Origin: JAJOKK01 sp965370555 | Lineage (GTDB): Bacteria; Bipolaricaulota; Bipolaricaulia; UBA7950; UBA9294 | Direction: 5' to 3' | Assembly (NCBI GenBank): GCA_965370555.1 | Contig: CBDUVB010000009.1 | Span: 1 to 59,132 of the forward strand | DNA: 59,132 bases | In this document: in pieces, positions 39,529-48,080 of the stretch | Layout of the letters: each line of letters opens with the position of its first letter | Position numbering within the stretch: position 1 is the first letter of the stretch | Program-made: the position numbers and the translations under genes | The notes under the pieces: generated by a model | Told to the model about the DNA's origin: nothing | The model's database searches: none | Seen by the model: the letters and a program-made list of their open reading frames with translations, nothing else

Positions 39529-39535
39529 GCGGAGT

Positions 39536-40810
39536 ATGGCCTTACGGACGGGCCAAAAGCGAATCATGGGAGAACAGCCGTTTGAAGAGCTGCAAAGAAC
39601 CGTCACAAAGACGATCCTCGCCCGGCGGATTACCCTGGGGGTCTTCGCCGCAGTGGCACTTGTGGTGGTTCTGACAAGCCGAATTAGCTACCTTAACCCG
39701 CTTTTCTACGCGCCCCTCGGCTGGTTTCTCATTACCTTTCCCTTCCAGTATTTGGTCGACCACCAACGGACTGAGCGCGCCCTGCACTGGGCACACGCAG
39801 GGTTCTTCACGGCGGAGATCGTCTTTGTCACCCTGTTCGTTTATCTGACCGGAGGAAGCCAGTGGATCGGGAACATCTTTTACCTGTTCACCGTGATCTA
39901 CGCCAACTTCTTCCTCCCCCCGTTGCAGGGGTACCTGATCACCGCGCTCGTCATCCTGCTCTACTCCCTCGTCGTTCTCCTGGAGTACGCTAGCATCATT
40001 CCACATCAGTTCCTCTTTCCGGTTCATGGTGATCCCTACCACAGCCTCTCCTACAACCTTACGACTATCCTCGCCGGGGTGGTCGCGGTCTACACTGTCC
40101 TTGCCTATACAGTCCGCGCGTTCACCAACATCTACGCACGTAAGAACCGTGCCCTTGCCGAGCGAGAGCGAGAACTTGCCGAGCTGTCACGTCGACTTCT
40201 CACCGCGCACGAGGAGGAACGCCGACGCATCGCGCGTGAGTTGCACGATAACCTGAGCCAATCCCTTGCCGCGGTCAAGCTTCATTTAGCGACCCTGCGG
40301 GATGAGATCCCCGACGGACAGAGGCAGGAGATCTTCACGATCATCGATAAAGCGATCGTCGAGACGCGCACCCTCGCGTATTCCCTCCGCCCGCCGCTCC
40401 TCGACGACTTGGGACTAGTCCCGTCGTTGGAGAGGCTCGCCGAGATGGTGACGAAAGCGAGCGGACTCGATGTGCTGGTACACCTGGAAGATAAAGAGCG
40501 TTTGCCCCGCCCGGTGGAGAGCCTCCTCTTTTACGTTGTCCGGGAGGCGCTACGGAACGTGCGCCGCCACGCGCGGGCGAAACGGGCCGATGTCACTCTG
40601 ACGCGAAGATCGGGGAGTGTCGTGTTATCGGTCGAGGACGATGGGGTTGGTTTTCGTCCGCAAGAGGCGCAAGGGCTTGGCCTGCGCGGGATACAGGAGC
40701 GAGTGGAGGTGAGCGGGGGGCGGATGGAGATCACCTCCTCCCCTGGGAGGGGAACAACGATCACGGTGGAGGTCCCCTATGAAACAAATTCGCATCGTAA
40801 TCGCGGATGA
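39536..40810 (+). CDS. NarX/DesK-type sensor histidine kinase
   Basis: A 424-residue membrane kinase. About six helices fill residues 28-200 (for example LGVFAAVALVVVLTSRI; LVILLYSLVVLLEYASII; ILAGVVAVYTVLAYTVRAF) with very short loops, so the sensor is the membrane domain itself. A coiled linker leads to the HisKA_3 dimerisation box EERRRIARELHDNLSQSLA (phospho-His about 236). The ATPase has REALRNVRRHARAKRADV (N box), SVEDDGVGFRP (G1) and GLGLRGIQERVEVSGG (G2). Membrane-embedded sensors of this type often report on lipid or membrane state. It overlaps the first response regulator gene by 32 bases. Confidence 0.92.
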   Translation: MALRTGQKRIMGEQPFEELQRTVTKTILARRITLGVFAAVALVVVLTSRISYLNPLFYAPLGWFLITFPFQYLVDHQRTERALHWAHAGFFTAEIVFVTLFVYLTGGSQWIGNIFYLFTVIYANFFLPPLQGYLITALVILLYSLVVLLEYASIIPHQFLFPVHGDPYHSLSYNLTTILAGVVAVYTVLAYTVRAFTNIYARKNRALAERERELAELSRRLLTAHEEERRRIARELHDNLSQSLAAVKLHLATLRDEIPDGQRQEIFTIIDKAIVETRTLAYSLRPPLLDDLGLVPSLERLAEMVTKASGLDVLVHLEDKERLPRPVESLLFYVVREALRNVRRHARAKRADVTLTRRSGSVVLSVEDDGVGFRPQEAQGLGLRGIQERVEVSGGRMEITSSPGRGTTITVEVPYETNSHRNRG

Positions 40811-41357
40811 CCACGCCCTCGTTCGCGAGGGCCTATCCCGCCTCTTGTCGTCGTACCCGGAGATCGAGGTGGTCGGCCTTGCCGAGGATGGGTTTGCCGC
40901 GATCGAACAGACACGTGCTACAACTCCTGACGTTCTCCTACTGGATATCGCCATGCCGAACCTCGATGGACTCGCCGCGATCCCCCGCATCATTGAAGCA
41001 TCTCGAACGACGCGAATCCTTGTCCTCTCCATGTACGACGAGCCGGAGTACGCTCAGGCCGTTGTGGAGCGCGGCGCATGCGGCCTCGTCTCCAAGGCCT
41101 CGTCTGCCGATTCTCTCCACAAAGCGATCCAAGGAGCGGCACGAGGAGAGACCCTCCCCGTCCGCAGAGCCCTCTCGCAACGCGAGCGCGAGGTCCTTGC
41201 CCTGATCGGTGCGGGGAGAACGAACGCCGAGATCGCTTCCACCCTCTCGATCCAAGAGAAGACGGTCGAACACCACCGCCAACGCCTGATGGATAGACTG
41301 GAGATTCACACCCAGGCCGGCCTTGTTGCCCATGCTCGGCGGATCGGACTTACATAA
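40779..41357 (+). CDS. NarL/FixJ-family response regulator 1
   Basis: A 192-residue regulator. The receiver domain has the acidic pair in IVIADDHALVREGLSRLL, the phosphorylated Asp in DVLLLDIAMPNLDGLAAIP (about 54), and the conserved Lys in GLVSKASSADSLHKAI. The LuxR-type DNA-binding domain starts at LSQREREVLALIGAGRTNAE and contains the recognition helix in KTVEHHRQRLMDRL. It overlaps the kinase gene, so kinase and regulator form one cognate pair made in fixed ratio. A repeat array follows the stop. Confidence 0.95.
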   Translation: MKQIRIVIADDHALVREGLSRLLSSYPEIEVVGLAEDGFAAIEQTRATTPDVLLLDIAMPNLDGLAAIPRIIEASRTTRILVLSMYDEPEYAQAVVERGACGLVSKASSADSLHKAIQGAARGETLPVRRALSQREREVLALIGAGRTNAEIASTLSIQEKTVEHHRQRLMDRLEIHTQAGLVAHARRIGLT

Positions 41358-41361
41358 GCCC

Positions 41362-41415
41362 ATTGAGAGATTGAGTGATTGAACGATTTAACATCCCGAC
41401 CTGTCGATCGCTGAA
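41362..41415. repeat. ATTGAGTG-type repeat array
   Basis: TTGAGAGATTGAGTGATTG units, then AACATCCCGACCTGTCGATC, a variant of the shared centre. It separates the two response regulator genes. A 6-bp palindromic hairpin (AGCGCT-TTGCCGG-AGCGCT) follows near 41432-41450. Confidence 0.7.
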
Positions 41416-41537
41416 CCTTTCGGTTTGTTATGAGCGCTTTGCCGGAGCGCTAGAAACGAGCACGGCTGAAGAACCATACCCTGTTGATACATTTCCCCCA
41501 TTCCTGAACTCAGCCGTTTGAGGTAAACTGTCTTGAG

Positions 41538-42182
41538 ATGAAATCGATTCGGGTGGTGCTTGGGGATGATCATACCCTTGTCCGTCAGGGGGTGAAGGCC
41601 CTCCTCACCTCCTTCTCCATTCTAGTTGAGGGGGAAGCAGGGGACGGGCGAGAGCTTGTGAAGATGGTGCGGGCAATCCAACCCGATGTCGCGGTGGTCG
41701 ATGTCTCTATGCCTCTCTTGAACGGTCTCGATGCGACTCGGCAGATCGCGCAGGTCGCTCCAAAGACGCGGGTTATCCTCCTCTCGATGTTTCACGACAA
41801 GGGATATATCTCGCAGGCGCACCGCGTCGGCGCGTGGGGATACGTGTTGAAGGAGGAGGCCCCGGAGCGGTTGGTGAAGGCGATCGAGCGGGTGGCTGCG
41901 GGTGAGCGTTACTTCTCTCAGGAGATGGGCGAAGGTGCGGATGTGAGGATCGATGAGCGGTTGACCCCGCGCGAGAGGGAGGTCCTGCAGTTGATCGCAG
42001 AGGGGAAGAAGAACAATGAGATCGCTGAGGTGATGATGCGAAGCTTGCACACGGTGCGGAACCACCGCGCCCGCCTGATGAGGAAACTCGGGGCGCACAG
42101 TGTAGCCGCTCTGGTGAAGGAGGCGGAGGAGATGGGGTTGGTCCGCCTTGCCCCGCTGAAGGAGAGCGATGACCACACCTAG
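41538..42182 (+). CDS. NarL/FixJ-family response regulator 2, head of the isoprenoid genes
   Basis: A 214-residue paralogue of regulator 1. Receiver: VVLGDDHTLVRQGVKALL (acidic pocket; the first residue is Gly-Asp-Asp), phospho-Asp in VAVVDVSMPLLNGLDATR (about 54), Lys in YVLKEEAPERLVKAI. LuxR domain: LTPREREVLQLIAEGKKNNE and HTVRNHRARLMRKLGAHS. It has no kinase of its own and may share the neighbouring one. Its last 14 bases overlap the prenyl synthase start, so it is translated together with the hopanoid genes and is the best candidate for their regulator. Confidence 0.93.
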   Translation: MKSIRVVLGDDHTLVRQGVKALLTSFSILVEGEAGDGRELVKMVRAIQPDVAVVDVSMPLLNGLDATRQIAQVAPKTRVILLSMFHDKGYISQAHRVGAWGYVLKEEAPERLVKAIERVAAGERYFSQEMGEGADVRIDERLTPREREVLQLIAEGKKNNEIAEVMMRSLHTVRNHRARLMRKLGAHSVAALVKEAEEMGLVRLAPLKESDDHT

Positions 42183-43158
42183 GTTCCTTCTCAGGTACAC
42201 GTCCCTAATCGAGGGTGGGTTGCGCGTTGCGCTCGCGGGAGACTCCCTCCTCTACGCGATCCTTCGCTACCACGTAGGGTTGGAGAATGAGCACGGGGCT
42301 CCGGCCCTGGCTCTCGGGAAGCTCATTCGCCCGAGCCTCGTACTTTTCACGACGGAGGAGCTCGGTGGGAATATCGAGCAGGCCCTACCTGCGGCGATCG
42401 GGCTGGAGCTCGTCCATAACTTTTCCTTGATCCATGACGATATCCAGGATCATGACGAGATAAGGCGGGGGCGGAAGACAGTCTGGAACTTGTATGGGAT
42501 CGCACAGGCGATCAACGCCGGTGACCTGATGCAGGCCCTTGCCGTTGCTCAAGGAGCGCGCGCCGGGAAGGAGATCGTCGCTGCTCTGGTCGAGGCGACC
42601 GTGGCGATGATCGAGGGGCAAGGGCTTGACCTCGCCTTCGAGGAAGAGGAAGTCGATGTCGCTTCTTACCTCGATATGATCGACAAGAAGACAGGAGCCT
42701 TGATCCGCTGTGCCTTCCGCATGGGTGGGCTCCTCGCTGGATCTCCGATCGATGTCGTTCAAGATCTCGTCGAGATGGGACGGGACCTCGGGCGCGCGTT
42801 CCAGATCCGCGATGACCTGTTGGGAATCTGGGGGAACGGAACGGTCACTGGAAAGCCGCAGGGGTCCGACATCCGACGCAGGAAGAAGTCGCTTCCCGTT
42901 TCGATGGCGTTTGCGCAGGCCTGTAGCGAGGATCGAGATCTCTTGACGGAGGTCTATTCCAGGAAGGAGATCGAGGATGAGGATATCGAACGCGTCATCG
43001 CGCTCATGGAGCGGGCGAACGTTCGCCAAGCCTGCGAGGAGCAGGTGAGCACTCACCTAGAGCAGGCGAGAACGCGTCTTGCAACCCTCCCGTTCTCCGA
43101 ACGAGGAATAGAAGAGATGAATGAGTTGATCGACTATCTGATTAGGAGGAAGAGATGA
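42169..43158 (+). CDS. E-type prenyl diphosphate synthase (FPP/GGPP)
   Basis: A 329-residue all-helical enzyme condensing IPP with allylic diphosphates. The first Asp-rich motif is NFSLIHDDIQDHDEIRRG (about 84-101, DDxxD type), followed by NAGDLMQALA; the second is FQIRDDLLGIWGN (about 222-234) with GSDIRRRKKSLPV. The residue five before the first motif is Phe, and a Ser follows it. In archaeal-type enzymes this pattern limits products to about C15-C20. Since hpnC/D/E in the same operon need farnesyl diphosphate, FPP is the likely product, but C20 is possible. It overlaps response regulator 2 by 14 bases. Confidence 0.92.
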   Translation: MTTPRFLLRYTSLIEGGLRVALAGDSLLYAILRYHVGLENEHGAPALALGKLIRPSLVLFTTEELGGNIEQALPAAIGLELVHNFSLIHDDIQDHDEIRRGRKTVWNLYGIAQAINAGDLMQALAVAQGARAGKEIVAALVEATVAMIEGQGLDLAFEEEEVDVASYLDMIDKKTGALIRCAFRMGGLLAGSPIDVVQDLVEMGRDLGRAFQIRDDLLGIWGNGTVTGKPQGSDIRRRKKSLPVSMAFAQACSEDRDLLTEVYSRKEIEDEDIERVIALMERANVRQACEEQVSTHLEQARTRLATLPFSERGIEEMNELIDYLIRRKR

Positions 43159-43199
43159 GGTACCCTCGAATGAGGTACCCTCGACTGAGGTGCCCTCAA
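43156..43199 (+). repeat. Three 15-base tandem repeats before hpnH
   Basis: TGAGGTACCCTCGAA (43156), TGAGGTACCCTCGAC (43171) and TGAGGTGCCCTCAA (43186), then a partial TGAGG overlapping the hpnH start. The first TGA is the stop of the prenyl synthase. Each unit holds a Shine-Dalgarno-like GAGGT and a self-complementary GAGGTACC(C)TC, so unit number could tune translation of hpnH. Confidence 0.8.
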
Positions 43200-44203
43200 T
43201 GAGGCGTCCGGCGAAACTCGATCTTGCGATGGCCCGTTATCTGATGGCCCAGAAGGCAAAACGGAGGAAGCACTTCCCGTTCGTCACCATGCTTGAGCCC
43301 CTTGAGGCTTGCAACCTGCACTGCATCGGTTGTGGCCGGGTTATCGAGTACAAGGACGCTATTCATGAAAGACTCTCGGTCGAAGAGTCGCTCGTCGCGG
43401 TGCACGCTTCCGGGGCCCCGATCGTCTCCGTCTCCGGCGGAGAACCTCTCCTGCACGAACAGATAGGGGAGATCGTCCGTGCGATCACCGAGGAGAAGCG
43501 GTTCGTCTATCTGTGCACGAACGGCCTTCTATTGCGGGAGAAGCTCGACCTCTTCAAACCGAGTCCCTACCTCTCGTTCGTCGTCCACCTCGATGGAACG
43601 AAGAAGATCCACGACTATGTAACAAGAAGGGAAGGGACCTACGACGAGGCAATCGCGGGGATAAGGGAGGCACTCTCCCGTGGGTTTCGCGTGAATACGA
43701 ACTCGACCCTCTTCCATGGCTCGGATGTTGAGGATCTGCACACGCTCTTTGCTCAACTCACCGAGATGGGTGTGGAAGGGTTGATGGTCTCCCCTGGATA
43801 CGCCTACGAGGACGTCTCCGATCGGGAACTCTTCTTGAAACGTCAGGAGTCGATCGCCGTCTTCCGCCGGGTCCTCGATAAGAGCAGGAATTTCCCGTTC
43901 TACAACAACCCGCTCTACCTCGATTTCCTGCGTGGGGAGAGGGAATATGATTGTGCGGCCTGGACGACACCGACCTACACGGTGCGCGGATGGCGGAAGC
44001 CCTGCTACATCCTGGCCGATGAGCACACAGACGATATCGAAGAGCTCTTCGAGCCCGAGCTGTGGGAACGGTACGGACCGGGAAAGGATCGGCGCTGCAT
44101 CAACTGCATGATGCACTCCTCCTTCGAAGGGGCGAGCATCCTGCACGCCTTCTCCCACCCGCTTGACCTTCTCACCGTGGCACGGGAGGAGAGGAAGAGA
44201 TGA
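43199..44203 (+). CDS. hpnH: Adenosyl-hopene transferase HpnH (radical SAM)
   Basis: Joins the 5'-deoxyadenosyl group of SAM to diploptene, giving adenosylhopane, the first C35 hopanoid. The 334 residues have the [4Fe-4S]/SAM motif CNLHCIGCGRV (CxxxCxxC, about residue 36) and VSVSGGEPLLH (GGE). VHLDGTKKIHDYVTRREG, the C-terminal PCYILADEH and the Cys-containing CINCMMHSSFEGA typical of HpnH are also present. Length fits. The start is ATG 43199, reached through the 15-base repeats; GTG 43190 is possible. It overlaps hpnG by 4 bases (ATGA). Electrons probably come from a ferredoxin. Confidence 0.93.
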   Translation: MRRPAKLDLAMARYLMAQKAKRRKHFPFVTMLEPLEACNLHCIGCGRVIEYKDAIHERLSVEESLVAVHASGAPIVSVSGGEPLLHEQIGEIVRAITEEKRFVYLCTNGLLLREKLDLFKPSPYLSFVVHLDGTKKIHDYVTRREGTYDEAIAGIREALSRGFRVNTNSTLFHGSDVEDLHTLFAQLTEMGVEGLMVSPGYAYEDVSDRELFLKRQESIAVFRRVLDKSRNFPFYNNPLYLDFLRGEREYDCAAWTTPTYTVRGWRKPCYILADEHTDDIEELFEPELWERYGPGKDRRCINCMMHSSFEGASILHAFSHPLDLLTVAREERKR

Positions 44204-44838
44204 TAATGGTCGTAGCCTGCTCCTATGCAGAGATCGGTTGGATCCCGCGTCTTCCGGGTGTCCGGCTCCTCCGTGCGCCGATGGGCGCGGCAGCGAGTGA
44301 TGCGGTGGAACGCGCCCTGGAAGTAGGAGAAGGACCGGACCTCATCCTCTCGACAGGGTTCTGCGGTGGACTTGTGCCCTCTCTGCCTCCGGGGAGGATC
44401 GTCCTCGCAAAGGAGATCCGCCATCGTGGCGAGACCATCCCTCTCGACGTGGATCTCTTCGATCGGGCGAAGAATGGGATCTCTCGTGGAGGAATCGACT
44501 TCACGACAGGAGCGATCGAGAGCGTGGACCGGATTATAGAGAGCGTTGCGAAGAAGAGGGACCTGGGGGAAGAGGGGGCGATCGCCGTGGAGATGGAAGA
44601 CGGTTCACTCGCTCGCCTGGCGAGAGAGAGAGGGATCGGGTTCCTCTCGGTGAGGGCCGTTATCGACCCAGTCGATCGTGCGCTACCCTTCTCTTCGGAT
44701 CGATCTTTGGTTCGCTCCATCCTCGCGCATCCGATCGCCACACTGCGCTTTGCCTGGCTCTCCTTCTTGGCAGGGCGCGCGATCGGACGCGCAATCCCAG
44801 CGATCGTCGGTGCAATTAGAAATTTAGAGATTGAGTGA
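44200..44838 (+). CDS. hpnG: Hopanoid-associated nucleoside phosphorylase HpnG
   Basis: A 212-residue member of the MTA/SAH nucleosidase-phosphorylase fold that removes adenine from adenosylhopane, giving a (phospho)ribosylhopane. Visible: VVACSYAEIGWIPRLPGVR, LILSTGFCGGLVPSLPPGRI (the conserved 'TG.CGGL' loop), AIAVEMEDGSLARLARERG (the 'VEME' purine/ribose site) and FLSVRAVIDPVDRALPF with the catalytic Asp. The context after hpnH supports the call. The C-terminal ~40 residues are hydrophobic/amphipathic, as usual for HpnG. Its last codons and TGA (NLEIE, stop) are part of the repeat at 44829-44951. Confidence 0.88.
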   Translation: MIMVVACSYAEIGWIPRLPGVRLLRAPMGAAASDAVERALEVGEGPDLILSTGFCGGLVPSLPPGRIVLAKEIRHRGETIPLDVDLFDRAKNGISRGGIDFTTGAIESVDRIIESVAKKRDLGEEGAIAVEMEDGSLARLARERGIGFLSVRAVIDPVDRALPFSSDRSLVRSILAHPIATLRFAWLSFLAGRAIGRAIPAIVGAIRNLEIE

Positions 44839-44951
44839 GCGGAGAATCGGGAGATTGAACAGATGAAAGATAACTCGCTGAAAAGAGATGAAAAAACTAC
44901 AGACACAGACAATCACTCAATGATTCAATCGCTCAATCATTCAATGATTCC
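44829..44951. repeat. Composite repeat: ATTGAGTG arm, GATGAAAGATAACTC core, CAATCATT arm
   Basis: Same arrangement as 9452-9636: the left arm supplies the hpnG stop, GATGAAAGATAACTC (44862-44876) carries an ATG with GGGAG 9 bases upstream, and an ACAGACACAGACAATCACTC stretch leads into CAATCATT units read in frame into ispG. Confidence 0.85.
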
Positions 44952-46020
44952 AATGAATCGTAAGGAGATCATCATCGGAGGAGTCAAGATCGGTGGTGGA
45001 GGCCCGATCGTTGTTCAATCGATGACAAACACCGATACACGCGATGTCGACGCCACCGTCGCTCAGATCGAACGGCTTGAGCTTGCGGGGTGTGAGATCA
45101 TCCGCGTCGCTGTTCCCGATCTCGAAGCAGCCAAGGCTCTCCCGATGATCAAAGAGAGGATCTCAATCCCGCTCGTTGCCGATATCCACTTTGACCACCG
45201 CCTCGCCCTGGCATCGATCGCGGCCGGGGTCGATAAGCTCCGGTTGAACCCGGGGAATATAACCGATCCAAAGAAGATCTCCGAGGTAGTGCGTGCGGCC
45301 AAGGAGGCAGGGATCCCGATCCGCGTCGGGGCGAACTCCGGCTCGCTCGCTCAAGAGTTCCTCGATCCTCACGGGCACGCCAGTGCAAAGGGGATGGTGC
45401 AGAGCGCGCTAAAAGAGATCCGTCTCCTCGAGGGTCTTGGGTTTACGGATATCGTCGTCTCGCTCAAAGGGACCGACGTTCCGATGACGATTGCCGCGTA
45501 CCGAGAGATCGTTCGCGAGGTCGATTATCCGCTTCACATTGGAATCACCGAGGCGGGGACGCCATGGGGTGGGTCTATCCGCTCTGCGGTCGGCCTGGGA
45601 ATCCTCCTTGCAGAGGGACTGGGTGATACCGTGCGTGTCTCTCTCACCGGTGATCCGGTGGAGGAGGTGCGCGTCGCCTACGAGATACTGAGCGCCCTTA
45701 ATCTGCGAAAGCGGGGGATCGTCTATCGGGTCTGTCCAACCTGCGGTCGCACAAGGATCGACCTATACACGATCGCCAACGAGATCCAGCAGGAACTGAT
45801 CGATGTAACAGAACCGCTCACGGTCGCGCTGATGGGGTGCATCGTCAACGGAATCGGCGAGGCAAAGAACGCGGAGATCGCACTTTTCGGCGGCGAGAAG
45901 AACGGGACGATCTGCGTCGACGGGGAGCCGGTCGCGCGGGCTATCCCTGAGGAGCGTCTCGTTGCGGAGTTTGTAAGTACGGTGCGAGATTACTTGGAAA
46001 GGAAGGGAGGGGCACGGTGA
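44863..46020 (+). CDS. ispG: (E)-4-hydroxy-3-methylbut-2-enyl-diphosphate synthase
   Basis: Penultimate enzyme of the MEP isoprenoid pathway, with one [4Fe-4S] cluster. Core motifs: GGGGPIVVQSMTNTDTRDVD at the N-terminus, PLVADIHFDHRLALASI, KLRLNPGNI, PIRVGANSGSLAQEFLD, PLHIGITEAGTPWGGSI, and the cluster cysteines in YRVCPTCGRTRIDL and ALMGCIVNGIGEAKNAEIAL. From ATG 44863 it has 385 residues; the family core begins at MNRKEIIIGGVKIGG (ATG 44953, 355 residues). The extra 30 residues are repeat-encoded, but only the upstream ATG has a ribosome-binding site (GGGAG). The stop overlaps the GTG of the cyclase (GTGA). Confidence 0.95.
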   Translation: MKDNSLKRDEKTTDTDNHSMIQSLNHSMIPMNRKEIIIGGVKIGGGGPIVVQSMTNTDTRDVDATVAQIERLELAGCEIIRVAVPDLEAAKALPMIKERISIPLVADIHFDHRLALASIAAGVDKLRLNPGNITDPKKISEVVRAAKEAGIPIRVGANSGSLAQEFLDPHGHASAKGMVQSALKEIRLLEGLGFTDIVVSLKGTDVPMTIAAYREIVREVDYPLHIGITEAGTPWGGSIRSAVGLGILLAEGLGDTVRVSLTGDPVEEVRVAYEILSALNLRKRGIVYRVCPTCGRTRIDLYTIANEIQQELIDVTEPLTVALMGCIVNGIGEAKNAEIALFGGEKNGTICVDGEPVARAIPEERLVAEFVSTVRDYLERKGGAR

Positions 46021-48080
46021 ACGAGCGACAGGCCTTCCACGCCGGGAGCACTACCGAGGCGCCGGAGTCCGGTCTGAACCAGGCGGTCGCCCGGGCGACT
46101 GCCCGTCTCCTTGGCCTGCAGTACGAGGAAGGGTACTGGTGGGGAGAGCTCGAATCGAACGTGACGATCACCGCGGAGCACCTCTTCCTGACGCACATCC
46201 TCGGTGTGGGGAATCAAGAGGAGTGGACGAAGATCGCCCGTTATATCGAGAGCAAGCAGCGCGAAGACGGAGCGTGGGCGATCTGGTACGACGGGCCGCC
46301 CGATTTATCGACGACGATCGAGGCCTACCTGGCTATGAAGCTCGCTGGGTTTTCACCTGATGAAGAACACATGCTGAGAGCAAAGGAGTTCATCCTGTCA
46401 CAGGGAGGGGTGGAGCGAGCGCGCATCTTCACCAAGATATGGCTCGCCATGCTTGGGGAGTGGGATTGGCACGGTGTCCCGATGCTCCCGCCGGAACTCA
46501 TCCTCCTGCCAAAGTGGTTCCCTGTGAACGTCTACTCGTTTGCTTGCTGGGCCCGCGGAACGATCGTCCCGATGGCGATCATCCAGACACTCAAGCCTGT
46601 CTTCTCCATTCCACGTTGGGCTCACATCGATGAGCTCTTCGTAAACGGAAAGGGTGGGGCGGACCTTTCTTTGCCTCACAAGGATACACGTTGTGCCAGG
46701 CTGTTTACCCTCCTCGATCGAGCGTTGCGGATTTACGATCGGTTCCCATGGAAGCCGCTGTGTAAGACTGCCATTCGTAAGGCAGAGCGTTGGATCGTGG
46801 CACGGCAAGAGGAGGATGGTTCGTGGGGCGGAATCCAACCACCATGGGTCTATTCTTTGATCGCGCTTCACGCTCTTGGCTACCCGACCGACCACCCGGT
46901 GATCGTGAAGGGGCTCGCCGGGTTCTATGGGGATAAGGGGTTCGCGATCGAGGAAGATGGAACCATTAAGGAAGAAGGGACGTTGCGCATGCAGTCGTGC
47001 CTCTCACCGGTCTGGGACACCGGCCTGGCGATGATAGCCTTGGCGGATGCCGGCCTTCCTGCGGATCACCCTGCACTTCTCAAGGGCGGCGAATGGCTCC
47101 TCGATGAGCAGATCTTCGTCGGAGGAGATTGGCAAGTACACTGTAAGGGGCGTCCAGGTGGATGGGCGTTCGAGTTTGCCAATGATATCTACCCCGATAC
47201 CGATGACTCGTCGGTCGTGATGATGGCTCTCTTGCGGGCGAAACTCGATGAATCGCGAAAGAAACGGGCGCTCGACCGGGGTTTAGAGTGGCTCCTTGCC
47301 ATGCAGAGCAAGAATGGTGGTTGGGGGGCGTTCGATCGGAACAACACACAGGCATTCCTGCGCGAGATTCCGTTTGCCGACTTCGGGGAGATGATCGATC
47401 CTCCGTCGGTCGATGTGACGGCGCATATCGTGGAGTTTTTGGGTCTGAGGGGGTACAGAAAGGGGGTTGCCCCGCTCGATCGTGCCCTTCGCTATATTGA
47501 ACGGGAGCAGGAACCGGACGGAGCGTGGTTCGGTCGCTGGGGGGTAAACCTCACCTACGGGATCGGGTACGTCCTTCCGGCGCTTGCCGCAGTCGGCGAG
47601 GAGATGGATGCCCCCTATATTCGTCGCGCGGTCGACTGGTTGATCGCTCATCAGAACGAGGATGGCGGATGGGGTGAGCGTATCGAGGGATACGGGGATC
47701 CGGAGTGGCGGGGGAGAGGCCCGTCGACCGCCTCCCAGACGGCGTGGGCCCTGCTCGGGCTCCTTGCAGCGGGTAAGGTCGATCACCAGGCCACGGTAGA
47801 AGGGATCGAATACCTCGTGCGTACACAACAGGAAGATGGTGGCTGGGACGAGCCGTACTTCACCGGGACCGGGTTCCCTCTCGACTTCATGATCAACTAC
47901 CACCTGTATCGGGATGTCTTTCCACTGATGGCCCTTGGGCGCTACAGCAAAGCGAGACGTGGAGAGCGGGAGGAGAAATTGAATGATCGGATGATTGATA
48001 GATCGGGAGATCGCGGTGTTAAATCACTCAATCACCCAATCACTCAATCGCTCCATCAATTACGTATGGAGTCCTCGTGA
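46017..48080 (+). CDS. shc: Squalene-hopene cyclase
   Basis: Monotopic membrane enzyme folding squalene into hopene/hopanol. The 687 residues match the family. The acid motif DxDD is in DIYPDTDDSSVVMMALL (about residue 395). QW repeats are abundant, for example QREDGAWAIWYDG, QEEDGSWGGIQPPW, QSKNGGWGAFDRNN, QEPDGAWFGRWGVNLTYG, QNEDGGWGERIEGY and QEDGGWDEPYFTGTGFP. The native end would be near FPLMALGRYSKARRGEREEK. The last ~30 residues (NDRMIDRSGD ... SLNHPITQSLHQ) come from the repeat at 47976-48056. The GTG start overlaps the ispG stop, and the stop overlaps the ispH start. Confidence 0.96.
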   Translation: MNERQAFHAGSTTEAPESGLNQAVARATARLLGLQYEEGYWWGELESNVTITAEHLFLTHILGVGNQEEWTKIARYIESKQREDGAWAIWYDGPPDLSTTIEAYLAMKLAGFSPDEEHMLRAKEFILSQGGVERARIFTKIWLAMLGEWDWHGVPMLPPELILLPKWFPVNVYSFACWARGTIVPMAIIQTLKPVFSIPRWAHIDELFVNGKGGADLSLPHKDTRCARLFTLLDRALRIYDRFPWKPLCKTAIRKAERWIVARQEEDGSWGGIQPPWVYSLIALHALGYPTDHPVIVKGLAGFYGDKGFAIEEDGTIKEEGTLRMQSCLSPVWDTGLAMIALADAGLPADHPALLKGGEWLLDEQIFVGGDWQVHCKGRPGGWAFEFANDIYPDTDDSSVVMMALLRAKLDESRKKRALDRGLEWLLAMQSKNGGWGAFDRNNTQAFLREIPFADFGEMIDPPSVDVTAHIVEFLGLRGYRKGVAPLDRALRYIEREQEPDGAWFGRWGVNLTYGIGYVLPALAAVGEEMDAPYIRRAVDWLIAHQNEDGGWGERIEGYGDPEWRGRGPSTASQTAWALLGLLAAGKVDHQATVEGIEYLVRTQQEDGGWDEPYFTGTGFPLDFMINYHLYRDVFPLMALGRYSKARRGEREEKLNDRMIDRSGDRGVKSLNHPITQSLHQLRMESS
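47976..48056. repeat. ATTGAATG/CAATCACT repeat forming the shc 3' end
   Basis: ATTGAATGATCGGATGATTG then, after GATCGCGGTGTTAA, CACTCAATCACCCAATCACT in the opposite sense. It lacks the GATGAAAGATAACTC core of the murE and ispG copies. It is entirely inside the shc reading frame. Confidence 0.8.
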
